Positions 44,012 through 54,200 of a stretch of DNA of 64,000 bases are shown piece by piece. This stretch comes from HLUCCA09 sp038757905 (GTDB lineage: Bacteria; Pseudomonadota; Alphaproteobacteria; Rhodobacterales; Rhodobacteraceae): positions 9,237 to 73,236 of the forward strand of contig JBCDGG010000005.1 of assembly GCA_038757905.1 (NCBI GenBank), written 5' to 3'. The translations under genes were made by a program, and so were the position numbers. Numbering within the stretch: position 1 is the first letter of the stretch; the number at the start of each line of letters is the position of its first letter. The notes beneath the pieces are model-generated. The model searched no databases and had not been told where the DNA came from. It was given only the letters and a program-made list of their open reading frames with translations.

Positions 44012-44881
44012 ATGGCGGGCGCCTACGACGACAGAGATGGAACGATCTGGATGGACGGCGCCCTTGTGCCGTGGCGCGACGCCAATGTGCACATTCTGAC
44101 CCACGCCATGCACTACGCCTCGTCGGTCTTCGAAGGTGAGCGCGCCTATAACGGCACGATCTTTGAATCGCGCAAGCACTCCGAGCGGCTTTGCGCGTCG
44201 GCCAAGATGATCGACTTCGAGATCCCCTGGACGATCGACGAAATCGAAGCCGCGAAGTACGAGGTCATGCGCGCCAATGGCCTGACCGACGCCTATGTGC
44301 GCGCCGTCGCCTGGCGCGGCTCGGGAGAGGACATGGGCGTCTCGTCGGCGCGCAACCCGGTCCGTCTGGCGGTGGCCGCGTGGGAGTGGGGGAACTACTA
44401 CGGCGACGCGAAGACGAAGGGCGCCAAGCTCGACATCTCGAAGTGGAAGCGGCCGTCGCCCGAGACGATCCCAAGCCACGCCAAGGCGGCGGGCCTCTAC
44501 ATGATCTGCACTATGTCCAAGCATGCTGCAGAGGCGAAGGGATGCTCGGACGCGATGATGTTCGATTATCGCGGCTATGTGGCCGAGGCGACCGGGGCGA
44601 ATGTCTTCTTCGTCAAGGATGGCGAGGTGCACACGCCGACGCCCGATTGCTTCCTGAACGGGATCACGCGGCAGACCGTGATCGGGATGCTTCAGGACCG
44701 TCAGATCAAGGTGCACGAGCGCCACATCATGCCCGACGAGATGGAAAGCTTCGAGCAATGCTGGCTGACCGGAACGGCGGCCGAGGTAACGCCGGTTGGC
44801 GAAATCGGGCCTTACGCCTTCGAGGTTGGCGCGCTGACCCGCGACATCTCCAGTGCCTACGAGGCGCTCGTCCGGACCTGA
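44012..44881 (+). CDS. ilvE: Branched-chain amino acid aminotransferase
   Basis: 289 residues from the ATG at 44012 with AAAAGGAG upstream. Fold type IV PLP enzyme: HAMHYASSVFEGERAY, KWKRPSPETIPSHAKAAG, the conserved Glu region YVAEATGANVFFV and NGITRQTVI. Transfers amino groups between Leu/Ile/Val keto acids and glutamate. Longer upstream reading frame rejected for lack of a ribosome binding site. Confidence 0.94.
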   Translation: MAGAYDDRDGTIWMDGALVPWRDANVHILTHAMHYASSVFEGERAYNGTIFESRKHSERLCASAKMIDFEIPWTIDEIEAAKYEVMRANGLTDAYVRAVAWRGSGEDMGVSSARNPVRLAVAAWEWGNYYGDAKTKGAKLDISKWKRPSPETIPSHAKAAGLYMICTMSKHAAEAKGCSDAMMFDYRGYVAEATGANVFFVKDGEVHTPTPDCFLNGITRQTVIGMLQDRQIKVHERHIMPDEMESFEQCWLTGTAAEVTPVGEIGPYAFEVGALTRDISSAYEALVRT

Positions 44882-44935
44882 GGCATTAGGGGAATCGTAA
44901 GGCTCGCGGGGTAGCGTGCATGCACAATCGGAGAT

Positions 44936-45400
44936 GTGCATGTGGCGTGGTCCGTTCCCTATACGCTTCTGATCTTTGCCCTTCTGGCGGCACCCTCGCT
45001 GGTGGCACGTGGCGTCCACATCGTTACCGGGGACCCGCTGTGGCAGTACCTCGCTATTGATGAGGAGCGTATAGCGGCGGCGGAAACGTATATCGAAACG
45101 GATGGCCCCCATATCCGCGTTCGGGTCTACTGGCGCGGGGCGGACGACACCTACGCCACACCGGAAGAGCTGGTGGAAGCCTTGCGCGGGTCCTTCGCCG
45201 TCAAGGGGATCGAGGCGTTCATCGCCGTCATGGAGCCTTTGGACGGTTCGAATAGCCCCCATACGACGATTGAGCTGCGCGCCGGGGCCAACAAGCTCGG
45301 CCCCTTTCCGGCATACGATGCGGCGCGTCACATCCAGCCTGCCGTCAAGGCGGCGCATCTCGCCTACCGACCGGCCTCGACCGAGGAGCATCGCTGGTAG
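44936..45400 (+). CDS. Hypothetical membrane-anchored protein
   Basis: 154 residues from a GTG. One N-terminal hydrophobic segment (VPYTLLIFALLAAPSLVARGVHIV) acts as signal or anchor; the rest is a soluble alpha/beta-looking domain. No family recognised. The stop TAG (45398-45400) falls where a diverged copy of the same DNA (45531-45599) has CAG, so the protein may once have been longer. Confidence 0.6.
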   Translation: MHVAWSVPYTLLIFALLAAPSLVARGVHIVTGDPLWQYLAIDEERIAAAETYIETDGPHIRVRVYWRGADDTYATPEELVEALRGSFAVKGIEAFIAVMEPLDGSNSPHTTIELRAGANKLGPFPAYDAARHIQPAVKAAHLAYRPASTEEHRW

Positions 45401-45599
45401 CCAAAGCGGCGGCGCCACTTGGCGCGGCCAACTTGGTCGCGCCGCATCATGTGGTTGTTGGGGGGGGGCGATGGCGGGCGTCACGTGCTCCGTGTAGTCA
45501 GGGTGGCGCGATTTACCTTCTGTTTTGTCACGACAGAGGAAGACCGCTGGCAGCCGAAGCGGCGGCGCGCCCGCAAAGCGCGGCCCGGTCGCACCGCAT
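45378..45599 (+). repeat. Diverged direct repeat of the 3' end of the preceding gene
   Basis: Copy 1 (45378-45447) and copy 2 (45531-45599) share 32 of 38 bases in their first part and a common GGTCGC-CCGCAT end. Both read TEE(H/D)RW-(stop/Q)-PK(RRR) in the same frame sense. Copy 2 continues in an open frame to 45679 (PKRRRARKARPGRTAF...). Suggests a tandem duplication followed by decay. Identity counted by eye. Confidence 0.6.
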
Positions 45600-45679
45600 T
45601 CTCCGTTCGTCTGGTTGAAGAGATTGTCTTGCGCTGTGTAGACGGAGCTGCTTTGCCCATGCCACCTAGTGTGCGGTGA

Positions 45680-46069
45680 CCCTAGCGCGTCGACGCGCAC
45701 CGATGACGGGCACTCCTCGGCGAAAAGCCCCTGCAATAGCCGCTGTGCGCAACGGTAGGTCCAGCACAACGGAGGGGATGGCGCAATGGCAGACCCGCCG
45801 CAAAGGTGGATCTGCCACGTCGGCTGGCACGCAGACGCTTCGGGTACACCGCACGCGCGGGTGTGACTCATCCGTCGGCGCCATTCCGCGAGGCGCGCGC
45901 AATGAAGCTTGCCATCTCGCCATGATGGGCAGGCCTTAGAGGGTATGCCTGCCCAGTGGCGGCACCATTGCAGAACACCATGGGACGCTGCGTGGCGCAG
46001 TCCGCAGGCCCTTCCGAACCTCAGTCTTTGAGAGATCCACTGGCAGGACGGCCCGTCCCGACGGCCGCG
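45680..46069. other. Gap with two stem-loops and no supported gene
   Basis: Hairpins: TGGCAGA/TCTGCCA with an inner CCGCC/GGTGG pair (45787-45817), and a perfect 8-bp GGGCAGGC/GCCTGCCC (45927-45934 with 45947-45954). Overlapping open frames on both strands lack good start signals. A structured RNA or terminators are possible. Confidence 0.4.
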
Positions 46070-46270
46070 CTAGGCGTCGCTGCGGCGCTCAATACGCAGA
46101 TAGGCGCGCATGCGTGCGCTCGGGTTGAACGGGCCCTTGGCCCTCCGCCGCAGCATGGCGAGCTTCCTTTCCAGCACAACCGGTGTCCCGGCGTGAGCCG
46201 CCCGCGTGTAGCGCATCAGGGGGGCGTCCGATGTTGTGCGATTGGCCTGATCCAGTACGTGACGTGCCAT
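46070..46270 (-). CDS. Small basic hypothetical protein
   Basis: 66 residues. The main support is a strong AAGGAGG Shine-Dalgarno five bases before the ATG (46268-46270, complement) and its position 65 bases after queG on the same strand. The product is Arg/Ala-rich (LERKLAMLRRRAKGPFNPSARMRAYLRIERR), with no family recognised. Confidence 0.45.
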   Translation of the reverse strand: MARHVLDQANRTTSDAPLMRYTRAAHAGTPVVLERKLAMLRRRAKGPFNPSARMRAYLRIERRSDA

Positions 46271-46335
46271 CGAATCCTCCTTCTCCTACGGGTGCAGAAT
46301 ACCAGATCTGCCCGGCGCGCCCAAAGATCTTTGCC

Positions 46336-47433
46336 CTAGGCCAGGCGTGCGACCGCCCAGCGCGCCGCGTCCCGGACGGTTGGATCGGCGTCGTCCAGCA
46401 AGGCCCGGGCTTCCTCCCGCAGGGACGGATCGCCCGAGTTTCCAATGGCATACAAGACATTCCGGACAAAACGATCCCGCCCGATCCGCTTGATGGGCGA
46501 ACCGGAGAACCGCGCGCGAAAGCCTGCGTCGTTCAGGCGCACAAGCTCGCGCAGCGGCGGCGCGTCGAGCCCCTCGCGCGCGGCGTAGCGCGTCTCGTGG
46601 CCTGCGACGGCGAACTTGTTCCACGGGCACACGGCCAAGCAATCGTCGCAGCCATAGATGCGGTTGCCCATCCGCGCCCGAAGGTTCTCGTCCACCGGGC
46701 CTTTGTGTTCGATGGTCAGATAGCTGATGCACCGTCGCGCATCGAGCTTGTAGGCGGCGGGGAACGCCTCTGTCGGGCAGACATTGAGGCAGGCGCGGCA
46801 TGAGCCGCAATGGTCCTCCTCCGGCGCGTCGGGCGGCAGTTCGGCGGTTGTGTAGATCGAGCCGAGGAAGAACCAGTTGCCCAGCGACCGGCTGAGAAGG
46901 TTGGTGTGTTTGCCCTGCCAGCCGAGCCCCGCCGCCTGTCCGAGCGCCTTTTCAGGAACGGGCGCGGTATCGACGAACACCTTCACCTCGCACGACGCCT
47001 CGGCCACCAACCAGCGCGCCACACGCTTCAGGCGCTTCTTGACGAGGTCGTGGTAATCCCGGCCCCTGGCATAGACGGAGATCGTGCCGACATGGGGATC
47101 GGACAGCGTGGCCATCGGATCGCCGTCCGGCGTGTAGGGCTCTGCGAGCATCACGATGCTGCGCGCTTCGGGCCAGAGCTGGGCCGGATCGCCGCGCCAC
47201 GCCATGCGCTCCGCCAGCCAGCCCATTTGCCCATGCCACCCTTCGGCGACGAAAGCGGCAAGGCGCGCGGGCACCTCTGGCACCGCGTCCGGCCGACAAA
47301 AACCGACCCGCGCGAACCCCTCCGCGCGGGCCTGTCGTGAAAGCCGGTCTTTGAGGGTGTGCGTCCCATCCTCCGCAGCCGGCCGCCCCCGGCGGTCTGG
47401 CAAAGGCGTGGCGCGCGCGGCCCCGGCGGACAT
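46336..47433 (-). CDS. queG: Epoxyqueuosine reductase
   Basis: 365 residues. Final step of queuosine synthesis for tRNA, using cobalamin and two [4Fe-4S] clusters. Both cluster motifs are visible: CGSCRACLNVCP and CDDCLAVCPW. N-terminal ARVGFCRPD and YARGRDYHDLVKKRL are typical, and a C-terminal HEAT-like stretch (LYAIGNSGDPSLREEARALL) is present. Two bases separate it from the lipoprotein gene upstream. Confidence 0.95.
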   Translation of the reverse strand: MSAGAARATPLPDRRGRPAAEDGTHTLKDRLSRQARAEGFARVGFCRPDAVPEVPARLAAFVAEGWHGQMGWLAERMAWRGDPAQLWPEARSIVMLAEPYTPDGDPMATLSDPHVGTISVYARGRDYHDLVKKRLKRVARWLVAEASCEVKVFVDTAPVPEKALGQAAGLGWQGKHTNLLSRSLGNWFFLGSIYTTAELPPDAPEEDHCGSCRACLNVCPTEAFPAAYKLDARRCISYLTIEHKGPVDENLRARMGNRIYGCDDCLAVCPWNKFAVAGHETRYAAREGLDAPPLRELVRLNDAGFRARFSGSPIKRIGRDRFVRNVLYAIGNSGDPSLREEARALLDDADPTVRDAARWAVARLA

Positions 47434-47435
47434 CC

Positions 47436-47717
47436 CTAGAGGAAGCCCTCATTCGTGAGCGACTGGATCTGCGTCTCGCCGTTCAGATCGACAACGCAGC
47501 GCCAGGGCGCGGCCTCGTCGCCCACCGACAGGCGCACGATACTGCCAAGCTCCGTCGATTCCGAACTCGTGACGTTCACGGTCGGGTTGTTCGTTTCGAA
47601 TTGCACATCGGTCCGGCACTTGGCCTGATCTTCCGCGGAGGCCGGGGGCGGCGGCTCCGGCACGCAGGCGGTGAGCGCGATCAGCCCAAAGGCAGCGGCA
47701 GGGATCAGGCGGGTCAT
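47436..47717 (-). CDS. Small putative lipoprotein
   Basis: 93 residues with a lipoprotein signal peptide and lipobox LTAC (Cys18). The remainder is a short secreted domain with two more Cys (KCRTD and WRCVVD). No family recognised. Similar Cys-containing WRC segment to the next lipoprotein (47817-48437). Confidence 0.7.
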   Translation of the reverse strand: MTRLIPAAAFGLIALTACVPEPPPPASAEDQAKCRTDVQFETNNPTVNVTSSESTELGSIVRLSVGDEAAPWRCVVDLNGETQIQSLTNEGFL

Positions 47718-47816
47718 GGGGAAATCCTTTCCTACTGTCGTCTGTACGGTCCCGCCCTCACGCTAAGGAACGCGGCTGGGCTTGTATAGTCGGCAGTGGC
47801 GCGGTCCGGGCGCAGG

Positions 47817-48437
47817 TCATTCGATCCCGATAATCAAGTTGAACTCTGCCGCGCGGTCCGCCTGGTTGACGACTTCGATGATGTGATCGCCGGACTGCCA
47901 GAGCTGGCCGCGGTACTCGGTGCCGGCATCCGTGCCCTCAAGTAGAAGGGTCCCGTCCGGGCTCCGGATTACGTAGTACATCTCGGCGTCCTTCGGCGCC
48001 ACGCGTACATAGAGAAACTGCTCCGCCCGCGCGCCGATCAGGAATTGCCTTGCGCCGCCGGACTCGAGGTGCCGTGTGATCTCTGTCCCGGTTGTGCCGG
48101 GGGCGAACTGGATACGTTCGGGGCCCGGCCCGGCCGCGGCGGCGGTGTGAGCGCGGATCGCATCGGCATCCGCCCCCTCCTGCATAGACATTTCGCCGAT
48201 GGTGCCGTCGCTATAGGCGATGCAGCGCCAGATCGTTCCCCCGCGATCCTGCAGGACGACCTCGGTCCCCGCCTGGGAGAACGAGCTGGACAGGACCTCG
48301 CCGCCCGCGCTGTCCGCCCCGCCGACCGAGCGGAGATGGTCGATACATACGTCGATCGCGGCCTGATCGGAGTTGGTGGACGCATAGGCCGCGCATCCCG
48401 CCAGGAGGGCGGCGCAGGCAACTCCTTGAAATCGCAT
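47817..48437 (-). CDS. Putative lipoprotein
   Basis: 206 residues; signal peptide with lipobox LLAGC (Cys15). N-terminal half contains DVCIDHL and IWRCIAYSDGTIGEMS; the C-terminal half looks like a beta-sandwich (FLYVRVAPKDAEMYYVIRSPDGTLLLEG). The WRC segment resembles the small lipoprotein next door (47436-47717), suggesting a shared domain. Role unknown. Confidence 0.72.
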   Translation of the reverse strand: MRFQGVACAALLAGCAAYASTNSDQAAIDVCIDHLRSVGGADSAGGEVLSSSFSQAGTEVVLQDRGGTIWRCIAYSDGTIGEMSMQEGADADAIRAHTAAAAGPGPERIQFAPGTTGTEITRHLESGGARQFLIGARAEQFLYVRVAPKDAEMYYVIRSPDGTLLLEGTDAGTEYRGQLWQSGDHIIEVVNQADRAAEFNLIIGIE

Positions 48438-48661
48438 CGCTCTCCCCCCTTTGTTGCCATCTATGGCCTCCCCCCGCCGGGGCCGTATCTGCCGGCCCCT
48501 TCGGCGCGTCCGTTCCCACGGGTCTGCCGTGCGGGGGTGGATCGGCGTTGTGGACCTGTATCAGGCCGCAATCCGCCCATGTCCCGGAATGCGACACGTC
48601 GACGTGCGCGGCTTCGCGCTCATGCCGGGGCAGGGGCTGCGCCTCCGGCCCGCAGGCGCGC

Positions 48662-49327
48662 TCAGAAGTCCAGATCGGCGTAGTGCGACGGGGGAGGGAA
48701 GCCCGGCACCTGATCGGCGAGGATCGAGCGGAACGCGGGACGCGATTTGATCTTGGCGTACCAGTCCTTGACGTTCTCGGAGCGGTGCCAATCGACGTCG
48801 GAGATATAGTCGAGCGCAGACAAATGCGCCGCCGCGGCAAAATCCGCGAGCGTCATGGCATCGCCGGCGAGCCAGCGGCGCTGCTCCAGAAGCCAGTGCA
48901 TGTAGTCGAGATGGTACTTGATCGCCTTGGCTCCGGCTTTGACGTTCCGGCTCTCGGGAAATCCTGCCTTGGTGATCTTCTTGTTCACCCGTTCGTAGAG
49001 GAGGTTGGCCGTGACCTCGTGGTGAAACTTGTCGTCGAACCAGGCGCAGATGCGCCGCACCTCGTATCGCTCGCCAGGGTCCTGCGGCAGGAGCGGCGGC
49101 TCCGGTTGCGTTTCTTCGAGGTACTCGCAGATCGCCTGGCTTTCGGACATCGCCCGGCCGTCCATCCGCAGAACCGGCACCTTGCCCGCGGGATTGCGGC
49201 GCAGGAAGTCCGGTTCCCGCTCCCAATACCGCTCCTCGACCAGATCCACCTCGATCCGCTTTTCCGCCAGCACGAGGCGCACCTTTCGGCAGAAGGGAGA
49301 CAGCGGCACGTGATAGAGGCGGGTCAT
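48662..49327 (-). CDS. Glutathione S-transferase family protein
   Basis: 221 residues: N-terminal thioredoxin-like domain with the SPFCRKVR active-site region (CxxK-like position occupied by SPFCRK), cis-Pro in KVPVL and ESQAICEYLEE; C-terminal all-alpha domain with LADFAAAAHLSALDY. Conjugates or binds glutathione. Specific substrate unknown. Confidence 0.92.
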   Translation of the reverse strand: MTRLYHVPLSPFCRKVRLVLAEKRIEVDLVEERYWEREPDFLRRNPAGKVPVLRMDGRAMSESQAICEYLEETQPEPPLLPQDPGERYEVRRICAWFDDKFHHEVTANLLYERVNKKITKAGFPESRNVKAGAKAIKYHLDYMHWLLEQRRWLAGDAMTLADFAAAAHLSALDYISDVDWHRSENVKDWYAKIKSRPAFRSILADQVPGFPPPSHYADLDF

Positions 49328-49379
49328 CGGTCACCGTTGGCTTGTGGCTGGCGTTTCATGCCCATTGGGCGGCCGCATT

Positions 49380-50165
49380 TCAATTGTCAAAACAGCCATC
49401 CCGTCCATCGGCGGCAATCGTTGCGGCGCCGTCCGCAATGGATGCGGCGCGCCGGCGCAGCCAATCGGACGGGTTGGCGGCATCGCGGGACTTCGGGTTG
49501 GGCAGCACAGCGGCCAAGCGCGCGGCCTGCGTCGCGTTCAGCTCCGCCGCAGAGACGCCGTAGTAGGTCTGCGCGGCCGACTCGACGCCGAATACGCCCT
49601 CGTCGAACTCCGCCACGTTCATGTAGACCTCAAGGATCCGCCTCTTCGACCAGACAAGCTCGACCGCCGGGGTGAGCACCGCCTCGACCGCCTTGCGCAC
49701 CCAGCTGCGCCCTTGCCAGAGATAGACATTTTTGACCGTTTGCTGCGACAGGGTGGACGCCCCGCGCTGGGCGCCGTCGTCCAACGCGTCGCGTATGGCG
49801 TTCATGTCAAAACCCCAGTGGAGGCAGTAGTTTGCATCCTCTGCCGCCACGACGGAGCGCGCCATGACCGGCGCGATGTCGGACATCGGCACCCATGCGC
49901 GGTCTACGCTTCCCAGGCGCCGCTGTTCCGCCCAGATCGTGTGCGTGATGGGCGGGTTTACGACTGCGAACAGGACGACGAGCGCGGCCGCCGCCAGTAG
50001 CGGGACCAGGATCGCCCATCGCAGGACACGGCGGAGCGCCGTGGTGGCGCGAAGCAGCACCCCAGGCCGGGCCTTGGTCTGCGCTTTGCGCTTGCCCCGC
50101 ACCGCGCGCTTTATGTTTGCGTCGCTCTTGGGCGAGGTGCGTGTGGTTTTTGCCTGCTTTGCCAC
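49380..50165 (-). CDS. mtgA: Monofunctional biosynthetic peptidoglycan transglycosylase
   Basis: 261 residues: a basic N-terminal tail, one membrane anchor (ILVPLLAAAALVVLFAVV) and a GT51 domain with catalytic Glu in VVAAEDANYCLHWGFD and the RGASTLSQQTVKNVYLW motif. Polymerises lipid II glycan chains on the periplasmic side. Confidence 0.94.
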   Translation of the reverse strand: MAKQAKTTRTSPKSDANIKRAVRGKRKAQTKARPGVLLRATTALRRVLRWAILVPLLAAAALVVLFAVVNPPITHTIWAEQRRLGSVDRAWVPMSDIAPVMARSVVAAEDANYCLHWGFDMNAIRDALDDGAQRGASTLSQQTVKNVYLWQGRSWVRKAVEAVLTPAVELVWSKRRILEVYMNVAEFDEGVFGVESAAQTYYGVSAAELNATQAARLAAVLPNPKSRDAANPSDWLRRRAASIADGAATIAADGRDGCFDN

Positions 50166-50225
50166 GCGGTGCTTTTACCCCGCCGCACGGGTCGGGAAAA
50201 GCGCGGCTTGGAAAGCGGCCGCCGA

Positions 50226-51266
50226 TTATGGCAGCGGGACCCCATGGCGTTTCATCAACTCGCCCGAGGTGACCTCCGGCACGGTGAGGATCTCCTCCCG
50301 CGGGCGCAGGAACTTCTCGCGCAGGGCGAGGGGGAGCCCGCAAAGGTCGGGGTGCCCGCGGAAGAGACGGCGCAGCGTGCGGGCCTTCGGCGGCTCGCGC
50401 CACAGCCAGGCGCTCTCTTCGGGGTCGAGGTGATCGGCATAGGGCAAGGCCACCAATCGGTAGGGCGACAGGCTTTCCCACACGAACGTGGCGTCCACCT
50501 CGTGCCATGGCTTCGGCACATAGATCGCGTGCACGAAAGCCGGGGTGCCCCGTAGCGCGTTCAGGGCCCGGGGCCCGGGGCGGTACCCGGTCTTCCGCAG
50601 GCATTGCGCGATCTCCCGGCTCTCGCGGAGCAGCGCAATCGGGATCTGCTGAAACCTGCGGCTGCCCAGGAGCGCGCTCAGGACGGACTGATCCGACTGG
50701 AACGCCAGGGGGCGGACGAAGTGCCCGAAGTCCTTGCCCGCGTTGTAGGCTGGAGACAGGACAACGCGCTGCCAGTCTTCCAAGAGCGCGCGGTGGTGCC
50801 GGCTCACCGATACGACGCTGCTGTTGATCTCGAAGTTCGCGCCATCGGCGCGCGGCTCCAGCCCCAGGTCGATGGCGCGGTTGCTGATGCCGCGCGGCTG
50901 AACGAGCTTCGGCTCCTCGGCGATGACCAGCGTTTCGGCAGAAGCCTCGACCAGACGCGACGGCAATGCGTTGGCGAGGATGATGTCGGAGTCGATCCAG
51001 ACGGCCCGCTCCACCCCGTTGTCGAGGAGCCAGAGCAGGAGTTCGGCCTTGATGTCCCACCCGGTGCCCTGAGGCTCCGGCTCCGCATGGCACACGACGT
51101 TGGGGCGGGCCGCCAGCCACGCCGCCATCGCGTCGGGCAGCGGTGCGGTGAAGACGTGCACCCGTGAGGTCGGCGCGTGCCTCTCGAGGCTGAGCGCAAG
51201 GAGCTTCAGCGCCACAAAATCCGAAGGACGGCTTTCGAAGGCGCAGAAGTCCAGCCCTTGCGTCAT
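50226..51266 (-). CDS. Glycosyltransferase-like protein (GT-A fold)
   Basis: 346 residues. A GT-A-type layout with the metal-binding DxD as AVWIDSDIILA and a downstream NFEINSSVVSV segment; no membrane segments. Starts within the gltB stop (ATGA overlap), so it is co-expressed with glutamate synthase, an unusual pairing. Donor and acceptor unknown. Confidence 0.65.
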   Translation of the reverse strand: MTQGLDFCAFESRPSDFVALKLLALSLERHAPTSRVHVFTAPLPDAMAAWLAARPNVVCHAEPEPQGTGWDIKAELLLWLLDNGVERAVWIDSDIILANALPSRLVEASAETLVIAEEPKLVQPRGISNRAIDLGLEPRADGANFEINSSVVSVSRHHRALLEDWQRVVLSPAYNAGKDFGHFVRPLAFQSDQSVLSALLGSRRFQQIPIALLRESREIAQCLRKTGYRPGPRALNALRGTPAFVHAIYVPKPWHEVDATFVWESLSPYRLVALPYADHLDPEESAWLWREPPKARTLRRLFRGHPDLCGLPLALREKFLRPREEILTVPEVTSGELMKRHGVPLP

Positions 51267-54200
51267 TCCGCCGGTACCGCGGCCTCTTCGATCCCGAGCG
51301 GGTGGGCGAGCTTGCCGATCATCTCCTTCGGGCAGATCTGCAGGAAGTTGCCGCGCTCAAGATCCCAATGCTGCAGGATATCGGCCGCATGGCGGCTGCC
51401 CGTCTCGGCCAGATGGCGCTCGATCAGCCCCTTCAACTCCGCCTCCCAATGCGGCACCTCCACCGGACAGGTGACGAGCGTTTCCATGTTCATCATGTCC
51501 AGCGCGAGGCCGTCGGGATCGTGCAGATACGCCATCCCGCCGGTCATCCCGGCACCGAAGTTGGCGCCGATCTGGCCGAGGATCACGGCCACGCCGCCCG
51601 TCATGTACTCGCAGCCGTTAGAGCCGCAGCCCTCCACAACGACGCGCGCACCGGAGTTTCTGACAGCGAACCGCTCACCCGCGCGGCCTGCGGCGAACAA
51701 GTAGCCGTCCGTCGCGCCGTAAAGCACGGTGTTGCCGATAATGACGTTCTCGTCTGCCCGCAGCGGAGACGCCATGGGCGGGCGAACGACGATCGTGCCG
51801 CCGGAAAGCCCTTTGCCGACATAGTCGTTGGCGTCCCCCGACACTTCCAGCTTGAGGCCCGGCGCGGAAAAGGCGCCCAGGGACTGGCCGGCGGAGCCCG
51901 TCAGCTTGACATGCAGATGGTCCGGCTGAAGCTGATTGCGCATACCGAAGCGCTGCACGATATGGCTGGAGGTGCGCGTCCCGATGGTGCGCAGCGTGTT
52001 CTGCACCGCATAGCTCAGCTGCATCTTTTCGCCGTCTTCGAGGAACCGTGCGGCATCCTTCACGATCTCGGCGTCGAGCGTATCGGGCACCTTGTTGCGG
52101 GGCTTGTCGCGGTCGTAGACGATCTCTGCCGCGCCATCGACTGTGATCAGCATCGGGTTGAGATCCAGATCGTCGAGATGGGCGGAGCCCCGGCTGACCT
52201 GCATGAGCAGATCGGCGCGGCCGATCACCTCGTCAAGCGAGCGGGCCCCGATCTCGGCCAGGATCTCGCGCACTTCGGTGGCGTAGAAGGTGATCAGGTT
52301 GACCACCTTGTCGGCGTTGCCGGTGAACTTCTCGCGCAGACGCGGATCCTGGGTGCAGACGCCGACGGGGCAGGTGTTCGACTGGCACTGGCGCACCATG
52401 ATGCAGCCCATGGCGATCAGCGCGGCAGTGCCAATGCCGTATTCCTCGGCGCCCATCATGGCGGCCATGACGATATCGCGCCCCGTCCGCAACCCGCCAT
52501 CGGTGCGCAGCGTCACCCGCGCGCGCAGCTTGTTCATGGCGAGCACCTGATGCGCCTCGGTCAGGCCCATCTCCCACGGCAGACCGGCATACTTGATCGA
52601 AGTGGCAGGGGACGCCCCGGTGCCGCCATTGTGGCCCGAGATCAGGATCACGTCCGCCTCGGCCTTGGCCACGCCGGCGGCAATGGTGCCAACGCCACTG
52701 CTGGCTACCAGCTTCACCGTCACCTTGGCGCGCGGGTTGATCTGCTTGAGGTCATAGATCAGCTGCGCAAGGTCTTCGATGGAGTAGATGTCGTGGTGCG
52801 GCGGGGGCGAGATCAGCGTCACGCCCGGCGTCGAATGCCGCAGCCGCGCGATCAACTCGGTCACCTTCATGCCGGGCAACTGGCCGCCCTCGCCGGGCTT
52901 GGCTCCCTGGGCGACCTTGATCTCCAGCTCTTCGCAATGGTTGAGATACTCCGCCGTCACCCCGAACCGGCCGGAGGCCACCTGCTTGATCTTGGCGGAC
53001 GGATTGTCGCCATTGGGCTCCGGCACGAAGTGGGCCGGATCTTCCCCGCCTTCGCCGCTGTCGGACTTGGCGCCGATGCGGTTCATCGCGACATTGAGCG
53101 TCTTGTGCGCCTCGGGGCTCAGCGCGCCGAGCGACATGCCGGGCGTCACGAAGCGCTTGCGGATCGAAGTGATGCTCTCCACCTCTTCGATCGGCACGGG
53201 GCGGCCCAGGGGCTTGAAGTCCATCAGGTCGCGCAGGTGGATCGGCGGATTGGCCCGCATCTTGCCCGAATACTGCTTCCACATCTCGTAGGAGGCGCGG
53301 TCGCATGCCGCCTGCAGCAGGTGCATCGACGTGGCTTCCCACGCATGCGTCTCGCCCGAGCGGCGCGCCTTGTAGAAGCCGCCAATGGGCAGCACATCCT
53401 GGCTGCCGTTCCAGCCGCGGGCGTGGACCTCCTCGATCTTGCGCTGAATTCCGCCCACTCCGATGCCCGAGATGCGGCTGATCATGCCGGGGAAGTACTC
53501 TGCGACCATGGCGCGGGACAGACCGACCGCCTCGAAGTTCAGGCCGCCGCGGTAGGACGAGATCACCGAGATCCCCATCTTCGACATGATCTTCAGCAGT
53601 CCGGCATCGACGGCTTTGCGGAACCGCGCGACGGCTTCCGTCAGCGGGCCATCGAGCAAGCCGCGCTCGATCCGGTCGGCAAGGCTGTCCTCGGCGAGAT
53701 AGGCGTTCACGGTCGTCGCCCCGCAGCCGATCAGCACGGCGAAGTAGTGCGGATCGATGCATTCGGCCGAGCGTACGTTGAGCGAGCAGAAGGTACGCAA
53801 CCCTTTCTTCGTCAGCCCGCTATGCACGGCCGATGTCGCCAGGATCATCGGCATCGGAACGCGATCTGCGCTCTGATGCTGATCCGTGAGCACGAGGTGG
53901 CCCGCCCCGGAGCGTACCGCGTCCTCGGCCTCGGCCCGGATCCGTTCCAACCCGTCGCGCAGGGCCGATTGCCCCGCATTCGCGGGAAAGGTGCAATCGA
54001 GCTCCACCATCGGCGCGCCGAAGCTCTCGACCAGCTTGTCGAACTGGGCATTGCCGACGAACGGGCTGTCCAGCACGATGATCTCGGTCTGGCTGCTGTC
54101 TTCATCGAGTACGTTCTTGAGGTTGCCGAACCGCGTCTTGAGCGACATCACGCGATACTCGCGCAGGCTGTCGATGGGCGGGTTCGTCACCTGGCTGAAG

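Noticed and set aside
43898..45871. 657-residue minus-strand frame
   Set aside because: Antisense to ilvE and the 44936 gene; ilvE is unmistakable on the plus strand.
45666..45939. Short open frames of 85-87 codons on both strands
   Set aside because: They overlap each other, lack ribosome binding sites and cover hairpins; no recognisable protein.
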